Source of the DNA: Anaerolineae bacterium
Lineage (GTDB): Bacteria; Chloroflexota; Anaerolineae; Aggregatilineales; Phototrophicaceae
Reading direction: 5' to 3'
NCBI GenBank assembly: GCA_028284565.1
Contig: JANQRM010000036.1
Location: 1 to 7,431 of the forward strand
Length of the DNA stretch: 7,431 bases
The position numbers were made by a program, and so were the translations under genes. Below, piece by piece: positions 1 through 6,487 of this stretch. A model generated the notes under the pieces. That model was not told where the DNA came from. It saw only the letters and a program-made list of their open reading frames with translations, and searched no databases. How positions within the stretch are numbered: position 1 is the stretch's first letter; each line of letters opens with the position of its first letter.

Positions 1-1
1 A

Positions 2-1483
2 ATGCGCCACACCGTCCTACTCTATAATCCCATCAGCACCTCGCCCGGCAAACAACGACTCCCCTTGTCATTACTCGCCATCGCCGCCGTTATTGTCGCC
101 GATTATGATGTCGAATTCATTGATGGCAACCTCATTGACGATCCCGCTCAATACATCATCGAGCGCGCCAAAGCCACCAATGCTAAATTGCTCGCCTGCA
201 CCGTCATGCCCGGACCGCAACTCCGCCAAGCCGTACCAGATTGCAAAAAAATCAAAGCCGAATGCCCCGACCTAACCATTCTCTGGGGCGGATACTTCCC
301 CAGCAACCATTCCGAAGTCGTGGTTCGCAGTGGCTTTGTCGATTATGTCATTCAAGGACAAGGCGAAGCCCCCTTCCGTCAATTTGTCGATACCCTCCAC
401 AAAGGCGGTTCACTCAACGACATCCCATCCTTAGCCTACGAAAAAGATGGCGAAGTCATCATCAACAACCGCGCGCCCTTCATCCAAATTGACAAGCTCC
501 CGCGCTACCCTTATGAAAAATTGGATATGCAACGCTATCTCGGCAAAAGCTATCTCGGCTCTAAAGTCCTCTCACACAATAGCAGTTGGGGATGTCCCTT
601 CTCCTGCAACTTCTGTGCCATTGTCCCCCTCGCCCAAAAACGCTGGATTGCCGAAAGTGCGGAACGGGTCGCCGATATTATGCTCGACCTCAAAGACCAA
701 TATGGCATGAACGCGATGGAATTCCACGATATGGATTTCTTCGTCCGCGAGAAACGCACGGCTGAGTTTGCAGAACGCCTCATCGGGCAGGACATTCAAT
801 GGTGGGGCTTGGGACGTGTCGATACCCTCATGGGCTACAGCGATGACACATGGGACAAAATGGCAAAAAGCGGTCTCAAGATGGCATTCATGGGCGCAGA
901 AAGTGGCGATGATGAAACCCTCAAGCGCATGAACAAAGGCGGAAAATCCGGCACAGAAATGACTCTTGCACTCGTCGAACGCATGAAACACTACGGCGTG
1001 ATTCCCGAACTCTCTTTTGTGATGGGCAATCCACCCGACCCAATGGACGATATCGACAAGACCATTCAATTCATCCGCAAAATCAAGAAGATCAACCCCG
1101 CCACCGAACTCGTGCTGTATATCTACACACCCGTCCCGCAAGAAGGTAGTATCCTCCTCGACGAAGCCTACAAACTCGGTTTCCGCTTCCCAGACACATT
1201 AGAAGAATGGGCAAGTGAAGAATGGATGCTCCGTTCCATGCGCCGTGACCCCAAGACCCCGTGGTTCAAAGACCATGTTCGCAGTCGGGTCCGCAACTTT
1301 GAAGCCGTCATCAATGCCTACTATCCCACTGTCACAGACACTCGTTTACAAGGCACATGGAAAAACATGCTCCGTGGCTTGAGTGGTTGGCGTTACAAAA
1401 TGGAAATGTACGCTTGGCCCCTCGAACTCAAAGCCCTTCAACGGCTTATCCACTACCGACGCCCCGAAACCACTGGATTCTAA
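2..1483 (+). CDS. B12-binding radical SAM protein
   Basis: This 493-residue protein has the two-domain layout of cobalamin-dependent radical SAM enzymes. Residues about 3-140 form a B12-binding Rossmann-like domain, with the family landmarks LWGGYFPS (94-101) and the DYVIQGQGEAPF stretch (114-125). It lacks the DxHxxG cobalt-ligand motif, which is usual in this group. A radical SAM domain follows (about 185-400). Its Cys198, Cys202 and Cys205 form the CxxxCxxC site for the [4Fe-4S] cluster that cleaves S-adenosylmethionine. Later landmarks are GLGRVD (270s) and FMGAESGDDETL (about 296-307). Family members methylate unactivated carbons or rearrange rings (for example the BchE and HpnP relatives), but nothing here fixes the substrate. 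The protein should be cytoplasmic. The ATG lies one base from the window edge, and the N-terminus (MRHTVLLYNP) is typical of a true start, although an upstream start cannot be excluded. It has about 55% GC in the lines counted and is followed by a hairpin. Confidence 0.9.
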   Translation: MRHTVLLYNPISTSPGKQRLPLSLLAIAAVIVADYDVEFIDGNLIDDPAQYIIERAKATNAKLLACTVMPGPQLRQAVPDCKKIKAECPDLTILWGGYFPSNHSEVVVRSGFVDYVIQGQGEAPFRQFVDTLHKGGSLNDIPSLAYEKDGEVIINNRAPFIQIDKLPRYPYEKLDMQRYLGKSYLGSKVLSHNSSWGCPFSCNFCAIVPLAQKRWIAESAERVADIMLDLKDQYGMNAMEFHDMDFFVREKRTAEFAERLIGQDIQWWGLGRVDTLMGYSDDTWDKMAKSGLKMAFMGAESGDDETLKRMNKGGKSGTEMTLALVERMKHYGVIPELSFVMGNPPDPMDDIDKTIQFIRKIKKINPATELVLYIYTPVPQEGSILLDEAYKLGFRFPDTLEEWASEEWMLRSMRRDPKTPWFKDHVRSRVRNFEAVINAYYPTVTDTRLQGTWKNMLRGLSGWRYKMEMYAWPLELKALQRLIHYRRPETTGF

Positions 1484-1493
1484 TCTAAGACTC

Positions 1494-1546
1494 AAATTTG
1501 CAGAAAATTGTAGTGGTAGACCCATGTGTCTGCCCGCAAATTTCTT
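1494..1546 (+). terminator. Hairpin after the radical SAM gene, possible terminator
   Basis: Two nested inverted repeats lie 11 bases after the stop. The outer arms are AAATTTGC (1494-1501) and GCAAATTT (1536-1543). The inner arms are GGTAGAC (1515-1521) and GTCTGCC (1528-1534), which pair with one T-G wobble around a six-base loop. The 3' outer arm ends in a T-rich stretch (TTTCTT), as a weak intrinsic terminator would. The inner part also resembles a decayed copy of the TAGGGGC-type palindrome seen at 3093-3128. Terminator function is inferred from position and pairing only. Confidence 0.4.
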
Positions 1547-1680
1547 CAAACAAGATAGTAACAACGAACAGCCTTGCTAACTTATCATTTTCAAATCATC
1601 TAATCCTCTGACAACAATATTCTTTCTGTCTGCACATCCAAAACTAGCTTGTTGGTCTAGGTAATAGTTGCATGAACCAA

Positions 1681-1710
1681 TTGACAATCGAAAATTGATG
1701 AGTCTACACC
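1681..1710 (+). promoter_or_regulatory. Weak candidate promoter in the AT-rich gap
   Basis: An exact TTGACA hexamer (1681-1686) is followed after 18 bases by TACACC (1705-1710), a poor -10 match. TAAAAT hexamers also occur at 1727-1732 and 1761-1766, the second directly against the ATG at 1767. In AT-rich DNA such hexamers arise easily, so this is only a candidate for driving the orphan gene. The rest of the 283-base gap between 1483 and 1767 shows no convincing ORF or RNA. Confidence 0.2.
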
Positions 1711-1766
1711 ATATCAGACATAACATTAAAATTGAGAAACATAGCAACATCTTGGGCAGATAAAAT

Positions 1767-2291
1767 ATGCGTCAAATGATGATTAAAGGTAAAAAACAAT
1801 TCTATCTGACATTAAATGATGAAATACCTACATTTGTTCAAGGTAGTGAAATCATATGGCATTTAGACGAGGCTCCTAAGTTTATGAGAAAAGCTATTAA
1901 ATCTTCAGAAAATCTTCGCGCCCTAATTACTCCCGTATCTAAATCCATGCGTTCCGCTACAATAATGTATCTATATTGGTTCACAGATAGCATAGATTTA
2001 TTAGAAATCGACTCTATCGTTAACCAGAACAGTGTTTCTGAATCTGAGTTGGAAAAGCTGTTTGAAAAATCAGTAATTCTTACATATCAAATTACGCAAT
2101 GTATTGATAATTGTCAAAGTAAATACCATACATTACTTATACCAAGAGTATTAAGCTATGTCGCAAATCCACCTGAACTTATCTCTCAATATCTAAATGA
2201 CCCATTAGTTATTTTGAATTGCCCCAATTGTGGAAGCAGTTTTAGACAACCTGTAGTTAACATACTTGAGGAATACAATAAAGAAAAATAG
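1767..2291 (+). CDS. Hypothetical protein, AT-rich orphan with two Cys pairs
   Basis: I do not recognise this 174-residue protein. Two close cysteine pairs are visible: Cys112 and Cys116 (CxxxC) and Cys152 and Cys155 (NCPNCGSSF, CxxC). Together they could bind one zinc ion, and the second pair looks like half of a zinc ribbon. There is no signal peptide and no clear membrane segment, so it is probably cytoplasmic. The middle (about 80-135) looks helical, and the C-terminus is charged. Three 60-base lines inside the gene gave 32, 35 and 38% GC, against 52-57% in two lines of the radical SAM gene. Codons such as ATA and TTA are frequent, which suggests horizontal origin. The start is uncertain: ATG occurs at 1767, 1776 and 1779, and none has a clear Shine-Dalgarno sequence. 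The length and the coherent protein composition argue for a real gene, but no family supports it. Confidence 0.65.
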   Translation: MRQMMIKGKKQFYLTLNDEIPTFVQGSEIIWHLDEAPKFMRKAIKSSENLRALITPVSKSMRSATIMYLYWFTDSIDLLEIDSIVNQNSVSESELEKLFEKSVILTYQITQCIDNCQSKYHTLLIPRVLSYVANPPELISQYLNDPLVILNCPNCGSSFRQPVVNILEEYNKEK

Positions 2292-2348
2292 TTGATAAGT
2301 AAAACAAAAAACGAGGTAGATGCATGGACAAATGCGTGAGCAAATATC

Positions 2349-2383
2349 CACCAACCAACAACTAAACACTAAAAACCAATAGC
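2349..2383 (+). repeat. Degenerate seven-base tandem repeat tract (AC-rich)
   Basis: Five successive heptamers can be laid out here without gaps. The first is CACCAAC and the second CAACAAC; later units drift (for example TAAAAAC at 2370-2376). The rough consensus is YAAMAAC. The tract is strongly A/C-biased on this strand and lies between the orphan gene and the cytochrome promoter. A similar tract occurs at 5461-5488. It resembles the heptanucleotide short tandem repeats known from cyanobacterial intergenic regions, but its function is unknown. Confidence 0.45.
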
Positions 2384-2397
2384 TGAATTGAAAACCG

Positions 2398-2427
2398 TTG
2401 TCAGCAAGACCGTGTGTAAGTTATACT
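2398..2427 (+). promoter_or_regulatory. Candidate sigma-70-type promoter for the cytochrome gene
   Basis: TTGTCA (2398-2403) differs from the -35 consensus at one base. After 18 bases comes TATACT (2422-2427), which differs from the -10 consensus at one base. Transcription would start near 2434, giving a leader of about 42 bases with a weak GAGAG ribosome-binding sequence (2465-2469) before the ATG at 2476. A second -10-like hexamer, TACAAT (2457-2462), lies closer to the gene but has no good -35 partner. Confidence 0.45.
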
Positions 2428-2475
2428 CTATATTCAATTGTTCGATACTTCACAAATACAATCTGAGAGCCAACT

Positions 2476-3087
2476 ATGTTGAAACAACTCCGTATCTTCT
2501 GGCTAGTCCTAGTACTCGTGGTCGCCGCCTGTGGCACAATTGCAACACCCGTCTGGGACGCCCCCGACGAAAGCGAACCCATTACCGACGCATCGCCTGT
2601 TGCCCTTGCCGAAGAACCGACTGCCACAGCAGAACTCCCTACCAACACACCGACGACTGTTCCCCCTACGGCAACGAATACACCCGAACCTCCAACAGCA
2701 GAACCCACGGAAGCACCAACCGAACCCGCCGCCCAAGACCCACTGGCTGTCCTCGTCTCCTTTGAAGACCCCGCCGACGGCGAAGCCCTTTTCAATGAAA
2801 ATCACACCCTACCCGATGGACAAGTTTGGGCATGTGCGACTTGTCATAATGTCGATGTGGATGAAATCAAAATCGGACCCAGCCTGTTAGGTTTGCCTGC
2901 CATTGCTGGGGACCGTGTCGAAGGCTTGAGCGATGTCCGCTATCTCTACGACTCGATTGTCAATCCACAGGAACACATTGTCGAGGGTTTTGAGGATACT
3001 ACCTTGATGCCTGCTGGCTGGGATAGTGTATTCACAGAACAACAAATCTATAGCATCGTCGCCTATCTCTTAACACTTGAAGGGTAA
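2476..3087 (+). CDS. Single-heme class I cytochrome c, lipoprotein-anchored
   Basis: This 203-residue protein starts with a short basic end and a hydrophobic segment (6-18) closing in a lipobox, VAAC, with Cys19 as the predicted lipidated residue. The mature protein would therefore be held on the outer face of the membrane. Residues about 25-90 are a low-complexity linker rich in Thr, Pro, Glu and Ala. The remaining 110 or so residues are a class I cytochrome c fold. Heme is attached at Cys120 and Cys123 with His124 as axial ligand (CATCH), GPSLLG (134-139) is the conserved Pro-Leu loop, and Met178 (TTLMPAG) is the likely second axial ligand. The ending YSIVAYLLTLEG is the usual C-terminal helix. 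It should carry single electrons between membrane complexes, but no oxidase or quinol-oxidising complex gene lies nearby to name its partner. It has its own promoter and converges on the kinase gene. Confidence 0.9.
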   Translation: MLKQLRIFWLVLVLVVAACGTIATPVWDAPDESEPITDASPVALAEEPTATAELPTNTPTTVPPTATNTPEPPTAEPTEAPTEPAAQDPLAVLVSFEDPADGEALFNENHTLPDGQVWACATCHNVDVDEIKIGPSLLGLPAIAGDRVEGLSDVRYLYDSIVNPQEHIVEGFEDTTLMPAGWDSVFTEQQIYSIVAYLLTLEG

Positions 3088-3092
3088 TAACA

Positions 3093-3128
3093 TTATGTAG
3101 GGGCGTACAGCTGTACGCCCCTACATAA
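3093..3128. repeat. Perfect 36-base palindrome between convergent genes
   Basis: The two 18-base arms are exact reverse complements with no spacer. The left arm begins TTATGTAGGGGCG and the centre is the CAGCTG at 3108-3113. It starts 5 bases after the cytochrome stop codon and ends 18 bases before the end of the kinase gene on the other strand. As RNA it would form a very stable hairpin in either direction, so it could act as a two-way terminator or protect 3' ends. There is no clear T-run on either side, so a classical intrinsic terminator is not certain. GTAGGGGCG...CGCCCCTAC palindromes are, from memory, common dispersed elements in Chloroflexota and cyanobacterial genomes. Confidence 0.85.
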
Positions 3129-3146
3129 GATGTATTTGGAAAGAAG

Positions 3147-5420
3147 CTATAAATCATCATCCTGTTCCCAAAAGGCTTCAATGCTTTCGCCGACGGTCAA
3201 TTGCACCGTCTCACCTTCCATGATGGCTTCATCAATCATGGGCAAGGTCATCGTCACATCGGCTGTCAAGGGAATGGTAAAGTAGGCGGCTGTCCCGACA
3301 TGCAATTTGCTCTTCAGGCGGATGTCCCCACCATGAGCGCGGAAAATTCGCCGTGCCGTCGCCAAGCCCTGCCCCATCCCAGGAACGCGAATGGGTTCGC
3401 CTTTACGGGTCATGGGTGTGCCCCGGAAGAATTTAACAAACACATGACGCATATCCTCAGCGACAATGCCTGCACCACTGTCGCGGATACGTAGACGCGC
3501 CATCCTATCCCCTGATCCTTGTATCTCTAGCGAAAGGGAGCCACCGGGTTGATTATACTTAATCGCATTATCGACAATATTGCCAATTGCCCAGCGCAAG
3601 CGCCGCTCATCGCCCAGCACATATAAGCCTGTCTCACGGAAGACAATGTGCAAGCTCAAGCCCCCCGCCTGTGCTATCTGCCGCCAGTCATTTGCCACTG
3701 CCCACATCAGCGTCTCAAGGCGCAAGGCACGCTGTTTATGCTTCACATCCAGTGGGCTATATTGGGTCAAATCCCGCATCTCCACAATCATCGACTGTAA
3801 GGTCGAGGCGTAGCGTGAAATCTCCCGTGCAAATGCATTGACGAGGCGATTAGGGCTACTCGTCCCTACTTGCGAGAGGTTGGTCAAGGATTGCTGAATT
3901 TCTGCCGACAGTTGCTTGAGAAGTTGTTCTTGGGCGCGTTCTTTGCGTATTTGCTCGCTGATGTCTTGGAGCAAGATGACTGTGCCTATCCGCTGTTGGG
4001 TGACGGAGTTAATTGCCACCGCTTGGGCGCGAACAATGCGACCATCCACCTCCAAGTCACGCGGGTCGCCAAGTGCATAAATCCCCGGCTGGATGGATAC
4101 ACCGAGCGCATCTTTCACCAGTGCCGTTAGTAATTCAAAGTCTGCATCTTCCATCCCGTGTTCCATACCCATGAGCGTCCGCGCCGTGGGATTGACAAAC
4201 AGCACTTGCCCGATGGTGTCCTGCACAATCACGCCATTAGGGATTGCCATAAATGCCGTACTGAGCTTATCAAGTTCTCGTCGTTGCTTATGCAGGATGT
4301 GGCGGAACTTGTCCTCGCGTGCCTTCACGACAGTCGCATAGCGGTCAACAGCCACACCAATGCGCCCGATTTCATCGGTAGCTGTCATCTCTGTCCGCAC
4401 GTCAATACCTCGTGATAAACCCGTGACCACATTGGTCACACGGTTCAGCCGTTGGACAATCGCAGTCATGGCGACAAAACCCGTTAACACGACTGCCCCT
4501 GCTAATGCCCCTGCCATGAGGGAAGCCAACTGCCGTCCGATTTGAGTGGCGAAGGGAACACTGTTCGGCACAAAGACACCAACAACGCCAAGCGTGTTCG
4601 TACCATAATCAAAAGGCAGATAGGCAACACGATGCGGTTGATCATCAAGCGATAAGTTAGATAGCACAGGTGCTTGTTGGAAAGCAGTTAGCACTTGATT
4701 CACCGTGTCAGATTCGAGCGTACTTATTTCATCCGGTGTAGCATAGGTCGTTTGGAGAAGTGTCCCATCCCCACTGTACAAGCTGAGATTAGAGACAGTG
4801 CTTTGGTCGAGTGTCGTCAACAAATCTGCCAGACTTTGCCCCACTACAGCCACGCCGACTGCCTCATCATTTAGCGTAATGGGAACCGCTGTGTAGAGAA
4901 TGATGCCTTCTGGTGTCCGGAGTAGACTCGTCGCGCCGATGGTCTCGTCATCCAACACAGTGCGAATCATGGGATTGGTCGCCAAGTCGGTTTGTGTCGA
5001 TACCGAGTAATCCGCCCCGGTATCGATTTCAATGGAAAGGAGTCCCATCACCTCTTGCCCATTGGTATCCGTCACGATGACGCTATCCAAGCCACTGCCC
5101 ACTGCAAGGCTCTCTAAAATAGGTTGTAGAGATTGGGGCTGATTGGTCTGGATTGCCTCCGCTACACCCACTGTAAAGGCGACACGACGTGCTTCAGAAC
5201 GTTGTGCCATATAGGACTCATTGAGTTCTTGTTGAATGGTCGCCGTGTGTTGTAGGATGAAATTCTGCTCGAAGGAATTCACACCCTCACCAGAACGGCT
5301 GGCAAGCAGATACGCACCTACACTTGCAATCAACGTGACAACAATTGCAATGGGAAGCAATACTCGCCAACGTAAGGAGATAAAACGCGATTGGGATTTA
5401 GATGTTGAAGTTACAGTCAT
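3147..5420 (-). CDS. Membrane sensor kinase (Cache-HAMP-PAS-HATPase) lacking the phosphoacceptor His
   Basis: This 757-residue protein, numbered from the ATG at 5420 (a TTG lies two codons earlier), has the layout of a transmembrane sensor histidine kinase. A membrane segment (20-39) is followed by an external region (about 43-295) resembling a double Cache ligand-binding domain, for example VIVTDTNGQEV and ILYTAVPITLNDEAVGVAVV. A second membrane segment (300-322), a HAMP linker (about 323-370, with ATDEIGRIG) and a PAS domain (about 382-486) come next. The C-terminal ATPase domain has its N-box (NIVDNAIKY, Asn614 and Asn618), G1 (DSGAGI, 647-652), F-box (FVKFF) and G2 (GMGQGLA, 681-687). In the helical dimerisation region the H-box reads LSAEIQQSL, so Ala506 stands where the phosphorylated His belongs. 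An acidic tail (about 719-757) closes the protein. No response regulator is visible. Autophosphorylation is doubtful; phosphatase or scaffold roles are possible. Confidence 0.88.
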   Translation of the reverse strand: MTVTSTSKSQSRFISLRWRVLLPIAIVVTLIASVGAYLLASRSGEGVNSFEQNFILQHTATIQQELNESYMAQRSEARRVAFTVGVAEAIQTNQPQSLQPILESLAVGSGLDSVIVTDTNGQEVMGLLSIEIDTGADYSVSTQTDLATNPMIRTVLDDETIGATSLLRTPEGIILYTAVPITLNDEAVGVAVVGQSLADLLTTLDQSTVSNLSLYSGDGTLLQTTYATPDEISTLESDTVNQVLTAFQQAPVLSNLSLDDQPHRVAYLPFDYGTNTLGVVGVFVPNSVPFATQIGRQLASLMAGALAGAVVLTGFVAMTAIVQRLNRVTNVVTGLSRGIDVRTEMTATDEIGRIGVAVDRYATVVKAREDKFRHILHKQRRELDKLSTAFMAIPNGVIVQDTIGQVLFVNPTARTLMGMEHGMEDADFELLTALVKDALGVSIQPGIYALGDPRDLEVDGRIVRAQAVAINSVTQQRIGTVILLQDISEQIRKERAQEQLLKQLSAEIQQSLTNLSQVGTSSPNRLVNAFAREISRYASTLQSMIVEMRDLTQYSPLDVKHKQRALRLETLMWAVANDWRQIAQAGGLSLHIVFRETGLYVLGDERRLRWAIGNIVDNAIKYNQPGGSLSLEIQGSGDRMARLRIRDSGAGIVAEDMRHVFVKFFRGTPMTRKGEPIRVPGMGQGLATARRIFRAHGGDIRLKSKLHVGTAAYFTIPLTADVTMTLPMIDEAIMEGETVQLTVGESIEAFWEQDDDL

Positions 5421-5460
5421 AAGCAATCAACACTACTCGGACAGATAACTAAATGATGAA

Positions 5461-5488
5461 GAACTAATCACCAATAACCAATAACTAT
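5461..5488 (+). repeat. Second AC-rich seven-base repeat tract
   Basis: Four heptamers, including TCACCAA (5468-5474) and TAACCAA (5475-5481), run up to the end of the M23 gene. The preceding bases (from about 5443) look like further decayed units. With the kinase ATG at 5420, this tract fills most of the 69-base gap between two co-directional minus-strand genes, so it would lie in their shared transcript if they are co-transcribed. The composition and period match the tract at 2349-2383. Confidence 0.45.
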
Positions 5489-5489
5489 T

Positions 5490-6341
5490 TTAACACGCTA
5501 GATATCCCCGACTATCGAAGGTTAAGGGGTCAACCGGCACATCGTTGATACGGGTTTCATAATGCACATGCGGACCCGAACTATTGCCCGTACTTCCACT
5601 CCACGCGATGATACTCCCACGCCCGACAAATTGATTAACCGAGACATTGAACGAGATGTTGTGAGCATAGTAGGTGATGAAGGGTCCATTCTGTAATATC
5701 ACGAGATAACCATAGCCCACATCGCTCCAATCCGCAAAGATGACCTGCCCGCTATGGGTTGCGAGGACAGGTGTCCCCAAAGGTGTGGCAATGTCGATTC
5801 CACTGTGATAGAGATGGAAACGTTGCGTCAAGATGCCGTCCACTGGATTGCCTTTGGGCGCGCAGGAATCCCCCGCATAAGGCAAGGTACGTGGTGTGCC
5901 GTTCTCATCCAATTCAATAGTGGGAATCGGTTGATTGGGAATCGCAGGCAATGGCAAAGGAGGCGACGTGGGATATGGCAGTGGGGTTGGTAAAGGAGTC
6001 GGTTCGGTGAAATTAAGCTGGACATTTCCAGACATCGGCATATACGCACCCACAGGTTGTATCTCTGAACCCAAGACATCCAGTGGAATCACACCATAGC
6101 CCGATGCATAATCTAAATAATCTAAGATTTCTGGACGCAGACGGGCAAAACGGGCAACAGGTGTACCTGCGATGGGAAGCGCATTCGTCGTTGGAAGAGG
6201 CGACAAAGCAATGGGAAAGCCAAGATTATCGCTACCCACTGTACCTGCCCAAAAGGTGAATAAGCCAATCCCGCCACCAATCAAGAGCGCGAGAATAATG
6301 GCGACACCATAACGCTTGAACCGATCACCAAATGTCTGCAT
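5490..6341 (-). CDS. Membrane-anchored M23 (LytM-type) metallopeptidase
   Basis: This 283-residue protein (from the ATG at 6341) has a basic N-terminus and one hydrophobic segment (about 12-32), so it is probably anchored in the membrane with its body outside. An uncharacterised region (33-112) leads into a proline-rich spacer (113-139, with PLPTPLPYP), then a LytM/M23 domain (about 166-274). The zinc ligands are in place: His179 and Asp183 in HSGID, and His260 in GPHVHYE. The catalytic histidines are His227 (YYAHN) and His258. The family cuts peptide cross-links in peptidoglycan, so a role in wall remodelling is likely. There is no coiled coil of the EnvC/NlpD kind. Cys160 just before the domain and Cys283, the very last residue, could form a disulfide that closes it. 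A TTG six codons upstream (6359) is a less likely start. The sensor kinase gene follows 69 bases downstream on the same strand. Confidence 0.9.
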   Translation of the reverse strand: MQTFGDRFKRYGVAIILALLIGGGIGLFTFWAGTVGSDNLGFPIALSPLPTTNALPIAGTPVARFARLRPEILDYLDYASGYGVIPLDVLGSEIQPVGAYMPMSGNVQLNFTEPTPLPTPLPYPTSPPLPLPAIPNQPIPTIELDENGTPRTLPYAGDSCAPKGNPVDGILTQRFHLYHSGIDIATPLGTPVLATHSGQVIFADWSDVGYGYLVILQNGPFITYYAHNISFNVSVNQFVGRGSIIAWSGSTGNSSGPHVHYETRINDVPVDPLTFDSRGYLAC

Positions 6342-6347
6342 GGGTGG

Positions 6348-6353
6348 ATTGTA
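6348..6353 (-). promoter_or_regulatory. -10-like hexamer directly before the M23 start
   Basis: On the minus strand TACAAT ends six bases before the ATG at 6341, and no Shine-Dalgarno sequence precedes that ATG. This is the spacing expected for a leaderless transcript that begins at the start codon. No -35 hexamer was found at 16-18 bases upstream, so the promoter is weakly supported. Confidence 0.3.
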
Positions 6354-6466
6354 CTGCAAATCGTTTGATTACGCTGAGTGTTTCATAGAGAGGGAGGCTC
6401 GTGTATCCTACCAAAAATCTTTACAATTTCTGACATTCTTTTTAAGAACGCTTAATCGAATTTGTG

Positions 6467-6479
6467 TATGATGTAGAAT
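6467..6479 (+). promoter_or_regulatory. Overlapping -10-like hexamers before the PHP gene
   Basis: TATGAT (6467-6472) and TAGAAT (6474-6479) lie just before the ATG at 6488, and no Shine-Dalgarno sequence is visible. Starting from TAGAAT, transcription would begin within about two bases of the start codon, so the message could be leaderless. The -35 region is not recognisable. The 146-base gap (6342-6487) is shared with the divergent M23 gene. A small inverted repeat (TTCTT 6436-6440, AAGAA 6444-6448) within it could be an operator but is short enough to be chance. Confidence 0.3.
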
Positions 6480-6487
6480 AATGAACT

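Noticed and set aside
572..1141. Long open frame of 189 codons on the minus strand inside the radical SAM gene
   Set aside because: It lies wholly inside a gene with clear catalytic motifs, its translation is His/Cys-rich and unlike a family, and it has no start context. It is a shadow frame.
1346..1580. Open frames of 65-72 codons on both strands spanning the end of the radical SAM gene
   Set aside because: They cross the stop codon and the hairpin, show no protein features, and have no start signals.
2320..2345. Small inverted repeat (ATGCAT / ATGCGT) after the orphan gene, possible terminator
   Set aside because: The stem is only six pairs with a wobble, and no T-run follows.
2388..2890. 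Arg/Pro/Thr-rich and Gly/Val-rich frames on both strands over the cytochrome gene
   Set aside because: The low-complexity linker DNA produces open frames in all phases. Only the frame with lipobox, CATCH and distal Met makes a protein.
3201..4545. Several plus-strand frames of 60-97 codons opposite the kinase gene
   Set aside because: They are antisense shadows of a gene whose domains are continuous and recognisable on the minus strand.
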